Shown here: in pieces, positions 19,074 to 27,173 of the stretch
Layout of the letters: each line of letters opens with the position of its first letter
Numbering within the stretch: the stretch's first letter is position 1
NCBI GenBank assembly: GCA_009392275.1
Contig: VFGV01000022.1
Coordinates: forward strand, 1 to 64,000
DNA: 64,000 nucleotides
From: SAR202 cluster bacterium
GTDB taxonomy: Bacteria; Chloroflexota; Dehalococcoidia; Lucifugimonadales; UBA2962
Direction of reading: 5' to 3'
Made by a program: the position numbers and the translations under genes
Notes under the pieces: generated by a model
Told to the model about the DNA's origin: nothing
The model's database searches: none
What the model saw: the letters and a program-made list of their open reading frames with translations, nothing else

Positions 19074-19649
19074 TCATCCTCTAGCTTCAACAGATAAAAA
19101 GTTCTGTAGCAATTGCTTGCCATATTCTGTCTTAATCGATTCAGGATGAAATTGCACTCCCTCGATTGGCAGTGATTTGTGTCTGACGCCCATCACGATA
19201 CCATTTTCTGTCCAAGCTGAAATTTCTAAATCATTAGGAAATTTTTCCCTAGATATCGATAGTGAGTGATATCTAATAGCAGCAAATGGGCTTGGAATAT
19301 CAGTAAAAACACCTTTACCATCGTGATGAATATAAGAAGTTTTACCATGCATTATTTCTCCAGCTGGGCCTACTATGGCTCCAAATGCCTGTCCTACACA
19401 CTGATGACCCAGACAAACACCCAAAATAGGCACCTTAGACCTGAAATGATCTATAACTGATGTTGATATACCTGCCTTATCCGGATTGCACGGGCCTGGA
19501 GATATTATGATTTTTTCCGGTTTCATCTTTGCGATATCTTCAATAGAGGCCTTATCATTTCTTATTACCTCAACTTCAGCGCCCAACTCGCACATATATT
19601 GATATATGTTATAAGTAAAAGAGTCATAATTATCGATTAAAATGTTCAT
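19074..19649 (-). CDS. trpG: Anthranilate synthase glutamine amidotransferase subunit
   Basis: Class I glutamine amidotransferase that supplies ammonia to TrpE. The catalytic triad is visible: Cys in GVCLGHQC, and His and Glu in VQFHPES. The oxyanion-hole segment ISPGPCNP is present. At 191 residues it could also serve as PabA for folate synthesis, since no separate pabA is in the window. Its ATG overlaps the trpE stop by 4 bases, indicating coupled translation with the partner subunit. Confidence 0.96.
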   Translation of the reverse strand: MNILIDNYDSFTYNIYQYMCELGAEVEVIRNDKASIEDIAKMKPEKIIISPGPCNPDKAGISTSVIDHFRSKVPILGVCLGHQCVGQAFGAIVGPAGEIMHGKTSYIHHDGKGVFTDIPSPFAAIRYHSLSISREKFPNDLEISAWTENGIVMGVRHKSLPIEGVQFHPESIKTEYGKQLLQNFLSVEARG

Positions 19650-21169
19650 GAACTTTGTGCCTCAGCTATACTAATAGCCTTCATAACCGCACTAGCTTTA
19701 TTTATGGTTTCCTCATATTCGCTATCAATATCACTATCAGCTACTATACCTCCGCCCGCCTGAACGTGAGCAACTCCTTCTTTAATTACCAATGTTCTTA
19801 AAGCGATACAGGTATCCATATTTCCTGAAAATGAAAAATAACCCACAGCTCCGGCATAAGCTCCTCGCTTAACTGGTTCAAGTTCAGACAAAATCTCCAT
19901 CGCTCTAATCTTTGGCGCACCAGATACTGTTCCGGCTGGAAAGCAAGATCTAAAGGCATCGTAACATGACAAACTTGGTTTTAAATCACCGGTCACATGG
20001 GAAACAATATGCATAACGTGGGAATATAATTCCACTTCCATCAATTTCGTTACTTTAACACTTCCGGGGCTACTAACACGTCCAACATCATTTCTGCCTA
20101 AATCAACTAACATTATGTGCTCGGCCAACTCTTTCTCATCTGTTAATAATTCTTCAGCAATGCTTGCATCTTCTCTATCATCCAACCCACGTCGCCTTGT
20201 GCCTGCGATTGGATGATAATCAATTTTGTTATCAATACACCTAACCAACATCTCAGGCGATGCCCCAACTATATGAAAATCATCTAGGTCTAGATAGAAC
20301 ATGTATGGTGAAGGGTTTACCTCTCTTAAAGATCGGTAAATATCGAGCGGATCAGCGGCGGTTGAATAGCTAAATCTCTGAGAAAAAACAACCTGTATAC
20401 AATCTCCTTGGTAAATGTAATCGATTATCTTGTTTAAAGCCTCTTTGTAATATTCTTTATCTATGTTGACTGTAGCTTCAACTCCATCGAATTTAACTTT
20501 TGCTAATGATTCACATTGATTACTTGCGTCTTTAATGTTAAACCTTTTGTATCTTTGTCTATCATTTTTACCTGAACGGTTTGCAAGCAACTCCATAACA
20601 TTTTCTATACTATTAACTGCTTCATCATAGGATGTTTCGATGTCTTCATCTAAGTTCACATGACAAACAATACTTATTTCGTTATCAATATGATCAAACA
20701 TGATATAAGTATTAAAAAACATAAAAACGGATTCTGGAAGGTTAAGTGAATCGTGATCTGCGGTTGGCAGATCTTCAAAATATGAGGCTGTTTCATAAGA
20801 CGCATAACCGACAGCACCTCCATCAAATCTATTTGATTTAAACTGTGCAACAACTTTTCTGCCACTTAATCGTTTCTCAATCAAACCCAGAGGATCAGCT
20901 GAACCATGCTCTTGTCCATCTCCAGTTTTAATAACCTCATACGGCTCAACACCGATAAAACTATATCGTGCAATCCTCTCCGCTCCTTCGACACTTTCAA
21001 ATAAAAACGAATACGGTTGAGATGCAACCTTTGAATATATCGATACCGGAGTCTCGTTTTTGGTGTTTACAGTTCTGGATAAGGGCACAAGATTACCATC
21101 AACGCCATTATTTGAAAGGCGTTTAATATCGTCTATACTGATTGAATATTCGGTACTATTGAACGGCAT
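19646..21169 (-). CDS. trpE: Anthranilate synthase component I
   Basis: Chorismate-utilising enzyme that makes anthranilate, the committed step of tryptophan synthesis. The C-terminal half shows IAGTRRRG, LVDLGRNDVGR and FPAGTVSGAPKIRAME, all diagnostic. The N-terminal domain has FLFESVEG where feedback-inhibited TrpE proteins have LLES; the Ser is retained, so tryptophan feedback is likely. The 507 residues are normal. It starts 2 bases after the trpS stop. Confidence 0.97.
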   Translation of the reverse strand: MPFNSTEYSISIDDIKRLSNNGVDGNLVPLSRTVNTKNETPVSIYSKVASQPYSFLFESVEGAERIARYSFIGVEPYEVIKTGDGQEHGSADPLGLIEKRLSGRKVVAQFKSNRFDGGAVGYASYETASYFEDLPTADHDSLNLPESVFMFFNTYIMFDHIDNEISIVCHVNLDEDIETSYDEAVNSIENVMELLANRSGKNDRQRYKRFNIKDASNQCESLAKVKFDGVEATVNIDKEYYKEALNKIIDYIYQGDCIQVVFSQRFSYSTAADPLDIYRSLREVNPSPYMFYLDLDDFHIVGASPEMLVRCIDNKIDYHPIAGTRRRGLDDREDASIAEELLTDEKELAEHIMLVDLGRNDVGRVSSPGSVKVTKLMEVELYSHVMHIVSHVTGDLKPSLSCYDAFRSCFPAGTVSGAPKIRAMEILSELEPVKRGAYAGAVGYFSFSGNMDTCIALRTLVIKEGVAHVQAGGGIVADSDIDSEYEETINKASAVMKAISIAEAQSS

Positions 21170-21171
21170 GT

Positions 21172-22203
21172 TTACAAACCTCGACCATCATTCCTATGAA
21201 GTCCTACTTTCTCCAACACCGTATCCAATTTAGGTTCTGCATATTGTCTAGCAGCATCATCCCCTTTTTGAATTAAACGTCCAAGTTCAGTAGCATCAGC
21301 AATTAATTCATAATAACGTTTTTGTATCGATTCTAGTTCTGAAATAACCACATCACTCACCCTTGATTTTAAGTCGCCATATCCGCGTGCATCATTAAAA
21401 TCATGTTCAACCTGATCCACAGTCTTACCCGTAATCACCTGATATATTCCAAGAAGATTGTTAACTCCAGCTCTTTCTTTATCATCGGAAAAACGAATTT
21501 CATTATAGGAATCAGTTACAGAACGTTTTATGGATCTTTCAATTTCTTTTGAGTCATCCAGCATGCTTATGGCGTGACCGCGAATATGAGCATGACTTTT
21601 AGACATCTTAATCAAGGGATTGTCTAAACCCATAACTCTAGCCCCCACAACTGGCACTACCGCTTCCGGAAGCACAAAGGTTTCACCGTAAATATTATTG
21701 AATCTTTCAGCTATATCTCGGGTTAATTCGACATGCTGTTTCTGATCTTCTCCAACAGGAACTTCATCAGCGTCATATATCAAAATGTCAGCAGCCATTA
21801 ATACTGGATAGGTTAAAAGTCCAGTTGATACTCTTTCTCGATTTTGAGCTTTTTCTTTATATTGAATCATTCTCTCTAGCCACCCAACGGGAGTAGTACA
21901 ATTCAAAATCCAAGATAGTACAGCATGAGCTGATACATGGCTTTGTATAAATAAAGTGCTCTTATCAGTGTCTATTCCGCATGCAATCAACATTGCAAAT
22001 AAAGATACAGTCTGCTGATACAACGTTTTAGGATCCTGTTTTACAGTTATAGAATGCAGGTCAACAACCGGAATGAAATTGGTTTGAATATCTTGATTCC
22101 TAACCCAATGCTTAACTGCTCCCAGGTAATTTCCAAGTTGCATGTCTCCAGATGGCTGTATTCCTGTTAAAATTCTGCTCTTTTTGGTGCTTGCGGCCGA
22201 CAT
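21172..22203 (-). CDS. trpS: Tryptophanyl-tRNA synthetase
   Basis: Class I synthetase charging tRNA-Trp. The HIGH-type motif is in GIQPSGDMQLGNYLGA, the KMSKS motif in LIKMSKSHA, and GEDQKQHVELTRDIAERFN is typical of TrpRS. I place the start at the ATG giving MSAAST (343 residues) because it has an AAGGAT ribosome-binding site about 9 bases upstream. A longer in-frame start at 22245 lies inside the terminator hairpin of the T-box leader and cannot be correct. It is the first gene of the trp operon. Confidence 0.96.
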   Translation of the reverse strand: MSAASTKKSRILTGIQPSGDMQLGNYLGAVKHWVRNQDIQTNFIPVVDLHSITVKQDPKTLYQQTVSLFAMLIACGIDTDKSTLFIQSHVSAHAVLSWILNCTTPVGWLERMIQYKEKAQNRERVSTGLLTYPVLMAADILIYDADEVPVGEDQKQHVELTRDIAERFNNIYGETFVLPEAVVPVVGARVMGLDNPLIKMSKSHAHIRGHAISMLDDSKEIERSIKRSVTDSYNEIRFSDDKERAGVNNLLGIYQVITGKTVDQVEHDFNDARGYGDLKSRVSDVVISELESIQKRYYELIADATELGRLIQKGDDAARQYAEPKLDTVLEKVGLHRNDGRGL

Positions 22204-22226
22204 TGTATTTATCCTTGTACTATAAC

Positions 22227-22256
22227 TAAAAAACCCATCCCACAAGGGACGGGTTG
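22227..22256 (-). terminator. Intrinsic terminator of the trp T-box leader
   Basis: On the minus strand a 10-bp stem (AACCCGTCCC with GGGATGGGTT, one G-U pair) with loop TTGT runs into a U tract. It sits between the T-box and the trpS ribosome-binding site, as expected for the terminator that competes with the antiterminator. Confidence 0.93.
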
Positions 22257-22510
22257 TTATTCCGCGGTGCCACCCTATTTCCTTAATTTAACGTTAAGGC
22301 TCTTTATTTCAGACATTTTTTATGTCCTAGGCTTTATTACAGCGCCCACTCTGGCCTTACCCTACTTAACTGATAATGAATTTCACCAATGTTCAGGGGG
22401 CAGCTCCCAGGTCCATTCACCCTTTCTGTTGACACCGGCTCACAGCTTACCCGGTTCTCTTAGTCATTTTCAGGGGTTACTAATCCTGTTCATAGCTTTT
22501 TCTTCTTATA
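22228..22510 (-). promoter_or_regulatory. tRNA-Trp-responsive T-box riboswitch
   Basis: Leader RNA that reads tRNA-Trp charging. The core AGGGTGGCACCGCGG is at 22262-22276 and is followed by the terminator. In the Stem I region, GAATGGACC places a TGG (Trp) specifier at 22413-22415. AGAGAACCGGGTAAG lies in the upstream Stem I part. The T-box bulge TGGC is complementary to GCCA, the exact 3' end of the tRNA-Trp at 4016-4092, and the specifier matches its CCA anticodon. Uncharged tRNA should stabilise the antiterminator and switch on trpS-trpEGDCF. The 5' end is taken from the predicted promoter. Confidence 0.95.
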
Positions 22511-22512
22511 CA

Positions 22513-22546
22513 AACCAGTATAGACTGGTTAATCTGATATGGTCAA
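22513..22546 (-). promoter_or_regulatory. Sigma70-type promoter of the trp operon with overlapping inverted repeat
   Basis: On the minus strand, TTGACC (22541-22546) and TATACT (22517-22522) are 18 bases apart, immediately after the tautomerase stop and just before Stem I of the T-box. A perfect 7-bp inverted repeat, AACCAGT-CTAT-ACTGGTT (22513-22530), overlaps the -10. This could be an operator for an unknown repressor. The promoter call is strong by consensus; the operator is speculative. Confidence 0.7.
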
Positions 22547-22552
22547 TTAGAT

Positions 22553-22735
22553 TTATGACTCAGAAGCTAACGTTCCACCTTGTGCCCAATTGTCCTTTGA
22601 GACGTCATTAAACACCACTATTGTCGCATCTCTGTCAGTTCCTAAACGCTCAAATGAGTCTGTTATCTCTTTGGCCAATTGAGCCTTCTGGTCAGAGGTG
22701 CGACCTTTCCACATTTCAATCTTTACGATAGGCAT
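22553..22735 (-). CDS. 4-oxalocrotonate tautomerase family protein
   Basis: A 60-residue protein of the tautomerase superfamily. After Met removal the N-terminus is Pro1 (MPIVKIEMWKGRT), the catalytic general base of 4-OT enzymes. The length and the DQKAQLAKEIT helix fit the small-subunit type that assembles as hexamers. The substrate is unknown; no catechol meta-cleavage genes are nearby. It lies 32 bases after folB and directly before the trp promoter. Confidence 0.88.
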   Translation of the reverse strand: MPIVKIEMWKGRTSDQKAQLAKEITDSFERLGTDRDATIVVFNDVSKDNWAQGGTLASES

Positions 22736-22767
22736 TACATGCCTCCTTCCGTTTATTTAATTAAGTC

Positions 22768-23133
22768 CTATTTATCTCGTTGTACTTCTATTGCTACAGA
22801 CTCTATTACACTGTTTTCTATTGGAGGATTAGGTTTAATAACTTTTACCCAAGCAGATTCTACTTGTAATTTCAATATAAGTTGATCGCAAATCGTTTGT
22901 GCTAGCGTCTCCATTAATTTAACCGATTTGCCTTCTACAATTTCTTTGGTAACTTGAAAAACTGAGGTGTAATCCACCGTTAAATTTGGATCATCACTTT
23001 TCCCGGCAGGTTCTAGGTCGAATTCTATTTCGACGTCTACCTCAATTCTTTGCCCTATAAATTGTTCTTCATTAGTAATGCCGTGATGGCCAAAAAACTT
23101 CATGCCTTTAACTTGAATTCTGTCTTCAGCCAT
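22768..23133 (-). CDS. folB: Dihydroneopterin aldolase
   Basis: Folate-pathway enzyme cleaving dihydroneopterin to 6-hydroxymethyl-dihydropterin and glycolaldehyde. Characteristic segments are RIQVKGMKFFGHHGITNEE near the N-terminus, TVDYTSVF, and LMETLAQTICDQ (catalytic Glu). I chose the ATG giving MAEDRIQ (121 residues). A start 30 bases upstream would add a non-homologous extension lying inside the CitE-like gene. The chosen start overlaps that gene by 8 bases. No other folate gene is adjacent, apart from the possibly dual-use trpG. Confidence 0.92.
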   Translation of the reverse strand: MAEDRIQVKGMKFFGHHGITNEEQFIGQRIEVDVEIEFDLEPAGKSDDPNLTVDYTSVFQVTKEIVEGKSVKLMETLAQTICDQLILKLQVESAWVKVIKPNPPIENSVIESVAIEVQRDK

Positions 23134-24037
23134 CTTGTTCTCTCTTTCCAAATATAGACTCATACTTGTTAACTAATTTACGCGCACGCTCTACCACAGG
23201 CACGTCTATTACTTGATCTTCTAAAGATGTGGATCCCCTACCCTGTGCTTCGCTTTTTTGAAACGCATCGATTTCATTCATAGCCTGAGTGTACTCATCC
23301 TCATTCGGTGAAAATACTTGATTTATGATGTCTATCTGGGCAGGATGTATCGCAAACTTTCCTTCATATCCAAGTTGTTTTGCAGTTTGACAATCAGTTA
23401 TCAACCCTGCCTCATCCTTATACCCAAAATATGGGGTATCTAAAGGGATAACACCTGAAGCTTTAGCATATAACGGTATTACTGACCGAGGGTATGCCAG
23501 CGCCGGGTTATCTAAATTCGAAGATGCGATATGTCTTGGTATTTCCATGTCATTAGTGTAGTCCTCTGCTCCAAAACAAACTGCCGAAAGTCTGACTTTA
23601 CTACTACAAATCTGACCAGCATTGACGATTCCTAATGCAGTCTCTAACCATGCTAGCAATCTAATTTTACCAACTTCTATACCAGATTCTTTTTCGAATT
23701 TTGTAATTTTTTTATCTACTAGCAACACATCATCCAGGCTACCAACTTTACCAACCGAAATCCCCCAGATGTTAGAACTCACAACATAACTTAAATCATC
23801 ATCTATCAATCCTGTATCTAATGAATTCACTCGAGGAATAATTGGTATACCAGCTTCGCTGATTTCATCAATATGAGCCGCTACTATCTCTCGAGCATTG
23901 CTTTTCTCTAACACAGGAACAGAATCTTCTAAGTCCAACACGAAGGCATCTGGACGCACTGAGGAAGCCTTCTTTAACATTTTAGGTTGATTTCCTGGTA
24001 TGAATAGTAAACTTCTCAGTAAAGGTTGGTTAAGCAT
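23126..24037 (-). CDS. CitE-like HpcH/HpaI aldolase (acyl-CoA lyase family)
   Basis: TIM-barrel lyase related to the citrate lyase beta subunit, malyl-CoA lyase and CLYBL. Signatures are the N-terminal RSLLFIPGNQPKML, VLDLEDSVP, the Mg-binding Glu in LAWLETALGI and Asp in CFGAEDYTNDM, and GKFAIHPAQIDIIN. The 303 residues are typical. citD and citF (ACP and alpha subunits) are absent, so it is probably a stand-alone acyl-CoA lyase or thioesterase rather than citrate lyase. It overlaps folB by 8 bases. Confidence 0.88.
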   Translation of the reverse strand: MLNQPLLRSLLFIPGNQPKMLKKASSVRPDAFVLDLEDSVPVLEKSNAREIVAAHIDEISEAGIPIIPRVNSLDTGLIDDDLSYVVSSNIWGISVGKVGSLDDVLLVDKKITKFEKESGIEVGKIRLLAWLETALGIVNAGQICSSKVRLSAVCFGAEDYTNDMEIPRHIASSNLDNPALAYPRSVIPLYAKASGVIPLDTPYFGYKDEAGLITDCQTAKQLGYEGKFAIHPAQIDIINQVFSPNEDEYTQAMNEIDAFQKSEAQGRGSTSLEDQVIDVPVVERARKLVNKYESIFGKREQDG

Positions 24038-24187
24038 AAGATTAAATTTATGAAATTAATAAAATAGATGAAAAATATATAAACTCGGTATTTGAATTGA
24101 TGAGTATAGCATGCTACAGCATAACAAATTACACTTAAATGATTAATTTATTTAACGAAATAATTATTCTACTAAAATGATTAAATA

Positions 24188-24955
24188 ATGGATAAAAATA
24201 CTATAGAAATCATAGGAGTCACTGGACTTCCAGAAATTAAGCCCGGAGACGATATCGCAAAGCTAATACTAAGATCTGCCAATGCACAAAATCTACTAAT
24301 TAAAGAGTATGATGTTTTTGTAATAGCACAAAAGATTATAAGCAAATCTGAAGGCCAATTTGTGTATTTATCTAGTGTAAAGCCATCATCATTTTCCAAA
24401 ATATTTGGAGAAAAAAGTGGCAAAGATCCACGAATTATTGAAATTGCCCTTAAAGATAGTCGTCAAATAATAAAACTGGATTACGAAAGAGGAATTCTAA
24501 TAACAGAGACCCATCACGGATTCATCTGTGCAAACTCAGGTGTTGATTCATCAAATGTAAGTGGAGATGAAGTGGCTTTACGTTTACCTAAAAAACCAGA
24601 TGAATCCGCAATTGAACTAGCATCAAAAATACAATGCATCTCTGGAATCAACAACATATCAGTAATAATTTCAGATACTTTCGGTAGGCCATGGAGAGAA
24701 GGTCAAACTAATTTTTCTATCGGTTCTTCAGGAATTCAACCAACAATTGATTACAGGGGTAAAATGGACGACTTTCAGAAAATCATGAATGTAACTGAAA
24801 TTGCCATAATAGACGAACTTGCCGCGGCGGCTGAATTAGTAATGCGGAAAACTAAAAGAATTCCTGTAGCAATAATCAGAGGAGTTACATACAAAAACAA
24901 TAATCTAGGTACATCTTCTCTGATTAGAAATAAGCAAACTGATTTGTTTAGATAA
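24188..24955 (+). CDS. cofE: Coenzyme F420-0:L-glutamate ligase
   Basis: GTP-dependent ligase adding glutamate residues to F420-0, a late step in coenzyme F420 synthesis. The N-terminal VTGLPEIKPGDDIAKLI and DVFVIAQKIISKSEG segments are diagnostic, as are ETHHGFICANSGVDSSN and ISDTFGRPWREGQTN (metal and nucleotide site). The 255 residues match stand-alone archaeal-type CofE without the FbiB nitroreductase domain. Its presence implies use of F420-dependent oxidoreductases; no other cof gene is in the window. The 150 bases upstream are very AT-rich and show no other feature. Confidence 0.94.
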   Translation: MDKNTIEIIGVTGLPEIKPGDDIAKLILRSANAQNLLIKEYDVFVIAQKIISKSEGQFVYLSSVKPSSFSKIFGEKSGKDPRIIEIALKDSRQIIKLDYERGILITETHHGFICANSGVDSSNVSGDEVALRLPKKPDESAIELASKIQCISGINNISVIISDTFGRPWREGQTNFSIGSSGIQPTIDYRGKMDDFQKIMNVTEIAIIDELAAAAELVMRKTKRIPVAIIRGVTYKNNNLGTSSLIRNKQTDLFR

Positions 24956-24960
24956 GTTAG

Positions 24961-25215
24961 TTACTTGGAAGATTTATTGGCTTTAGTTGATGTTTTAGCC
25001 TTATCTTTGTTCTTAGCATTAGAGTCATCATTCTTTTTTTCGTCCCCGCTACTCCATGCAGAGCTTTCCAGGTAATTCATGAATTCTCTTTCAGCGCCAC
25101 AAACCTTACACATCCCTTGACTCTGTGGGCCATTTGGTGAATCTATTATCCAATGATGAGTACAGTCTTTTGGATTTATTTTCTTTGCTTTTTTACCATC
25201 AGTCTTTACTGCCAT
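24961..25215 (-). CDS. Small putative zinc-binding protein with lysine-rich tail
   Basis: An 84-residue protein that I cannot name. Its core has the spacing Cys18-x-His20-His21 followed by Cys36 and Cys39 in GMCKVCGAEREF, suggesting one zinc ion. The N-terminus (GKKAKK) and the last 30 residues are rich in Lys, Asp, Ser and Asn and probably disordered. The basic tail could touch nucleic acid. It converges on cofE with a 5-base gap. The 243 bases upstream hold no recognised feature. Confidence 0.7.
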   Translation of the reverse strand: MAVKTDGKKAKKINPKDCTHHWIIDSPNGPQSQGMCKVCGAEREFMNYLESSAWSSGDEKKNDDSNAKNKDKAKTSTKANKSSK

Positions 25216-25458
25216 ATAACACCTATATCTGTAACAATTGTGATCTCTTAATCAATTATTTTCAACAAGACGGCCCTAAATATTTGCTGAAAATAAAGTC
25301 CTCAATATAACTCTATATTATAATTCCATAAAAACGATACCGGTTTTTCATTTAATAAAAACTTTTATTAACAGGACTTTGAAATTCTTAGCCTGTTATT
25401 TCAGACAAATTATCCCTATAGTTATTGGATTAAAACTTTTACATGGCATGAGTGATAT

Positions 25459-25935
25459 ATGGAAATAAATTATTGGCTTGTTAAATCTGAACCTTCAGCT
25501 TATTCATTTGACGATTTAATTTCAGAAGAGGATATGACAGCTGAATGGGATGGGGTAAGAAACTACACAGCTCGAAACAATATGCAAAAAATGAAAGTTG
25601 GAGACAAGGTGCTTTTCTACCACTCAATGATTGTACCTCCTCAAGTCGTAGGCACGACTGTTGTTGTTAGAGAAGCATATCCAGACGACACAGCATGGAA
25701 CCCAAACTCCGAGCACCCAGACCCCAAAAGCACACCTGAAAAACCGGTTTGGTTTATGGTTGATTTAAAGGCTCAAGCAAGACTTAAATCCCCCGTAACT
25801 TTAAAGGACGTTAAAAGTCATCCAATGCTACAGGACATGGCGTTGGTGAAATTCTCTCGGCTATCTGTACAACCGGTAACAAAATCTGAATGGGACTGTA
25901 TCTTGGACCTTGGTGAACCCGAAGAATTATCCTAG
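25459..25935 (+). CDS. EVE domain protein
   Basis: Single EVE domain (PUA-like fold, relative of eukaryotic THYN1), 158 residues. Typical segments are NYWLVKSEPSAYSFDDL, WDGVRNYTARNNMQKMKVGDKVLFYHS and the later VDLKAQARLKSPVTL. EVE domains bind modified bases in DNA or RNA; the family member's target is unknown. It is monocistronic here, converging with leuB, and no restriction or modification genes are adjacent. Confidence 0.92.
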   Translation: MEINYWLVKSEPSAYSFDDLISEEDMTAEWDGVRNYTARNNMQKMKVGDKVLFYHSMIVPPQVVGTTVVVREAYPDDTAWNPNSEHPDPKSTPEKPVWFMVDLKAQARLKSPVTLKDVKSHPMLQDMALVKFSRLSVQPVTKSEWDCILDLGEPEELS

Positions 25936-25943
25936 TTAATTAG

Positions 25944-27050
25944 TTAATTATCGTTATTTATCCGAGATGCAATTTGATTGCCCATTTCTGAAGTTGAAAC
26001 CACAACGGAATTATCAGTTGCTAAATCCGGTGTACGATATTGATGATCAAGTGTACTTTGTACAGCTAATTCGATTGCGTTAGCTTCCTGTTGAAGTCCA
26101 AACGAATAACGGACCATCATAGCTACACTTAATATCGCTGCAATTGGATTGGCAACACCCATGCCTTGGATATCTGGCGCACTGCCATGGATAGGTTCAT
26201 ATAGACTTGCGGTATGCAAAGCACTTGAATCGCCAATCGACCCAGATAAACTTGCGGATGGTAACATTCCCATTGAACCGGTAAGAACTGAAGCTTCGTC
26301 AGATAATATGTCTCCAAATGTATTTTCAGAAACAATCACATCAAAATTTGCAGGAGCCCTCACTAGTTGCATGGCCGCATTATCAACCAACATATGCTCT
26401 AAATGTATGTTGGGGTAATTAGAACTCACTTCATTTGCAACTTCTCTCCAAAGTCGGCCCGTTTCTAAAACATTAAATTTATCAACAGAGGTGACTTTTA
26501 ATTTTCTTGTTGTGGCAAGTTCAAAAGCCACATTCATTATCCTGAAAATCTCTTCTTCAGAATATAGAAGCGTGTCTACAGCTTGTCTCCCAGATTTGTC
26601 CGTCCATCGCTTTTTCGGCTCTGCAAAATATAATCCACCGGTAAGTTCTCGAACAATAACCATGTCCACGCCAGACAATCGTTCTTCTTTAAGTGGACTC
26701 GAATGCGTCAGCGAATCATATGCTTTAACCGGCCTGATATTAGCAAAAAGACCAAGCTCCTTTCGAATAGCTAAAATGCCGTCTTCAGGCCTTGTATTTG
26801 CAGACGCAGAATCCCATTTAGGACCCCCAACGGCGCCAAAAAGAATAGCATCTGATTTCCGACATATATCCAGTGTGTTATCTGGTAACGCTGTGCCAGT
26901 TTCATCAATCGCTGAACCTCCAATAAGGCCCGTACTTGAATCCAACTTATGACCAAATTTTTCTGCAACTAAATTCAATATTTTTTCCGCTTCTTTAGTA
27001 ACTTCGGGTCCAACACCATCCCCTGGCAAAATGGCAACATTCAGTTTCAT
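25944..27050 (-). CDS. leuB: 3-isopropylmalate dehydrogenase
   Basis: NAD-dependent oxidative decarboxylation in leucine synthesis. Signatures are ILPGDGVGPEV at the N-terminus, the substrate arginine segments, and YEPIHGSAPDIQGMGVANPIAAILS near the C-terminus. The 368 residues fit IPMDH rather than isocitrate or tartrate dehydrogenase, though homologues overlap in sequence. The ribosome-binding site AGGAG lies just upstream of the ATG. leuA, leuC and leuD are not in the window. Confidence 0.93.
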   Translation of the reverse strand: MKLNVAILPGDGVGPEVTKEAEKILNLVAEKFGHKLDSSTGLIGGSAIDETGTALPDNTLDICRKSDAILFGAVGGPKWDSASANTRPEDGILAIRKELGLFANIRPVKAYDSLTHSSPLKEERLSGVDMVIVRELTGGLYFAEPKKRWTDKSGRQAVDTLLYSEEEIFRIMNVAFELATTRKLKVTSVDKFNVLETGRLWREVANEVSSNYPNIHLEHMLVDNAAMQLVRAPANFDVIVSENTFGDILSDEASVLTGSMGMLPSASLSGSIGDSSALHTASLYEPIHGSAPDIQGMGVANPIAAILSVAMMVRYSFGLQQEANAIELAVQSTLDHQYRTPDLATDNSVVVSTSEMGNQIASRINNDN

Positions 27051-27173
27051 AGTAGTTAATTTCTCCTAAAACCAAAAATATTCATAGACACAGTAAATTT
27101 TAAATTAAAAGGCTATATCCAAATATTCTCATATTATATGATCTTTAAAATATTACAGGAAAAAGGAACCTTT

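Noticed and set aside
22204-22245. Longer N-terminus for trpS
   Set aside because: The extension lies in the T-box terminator hairpin and is not TrpRS-like; the ATG at 22203 has its own ribosome-binding site.
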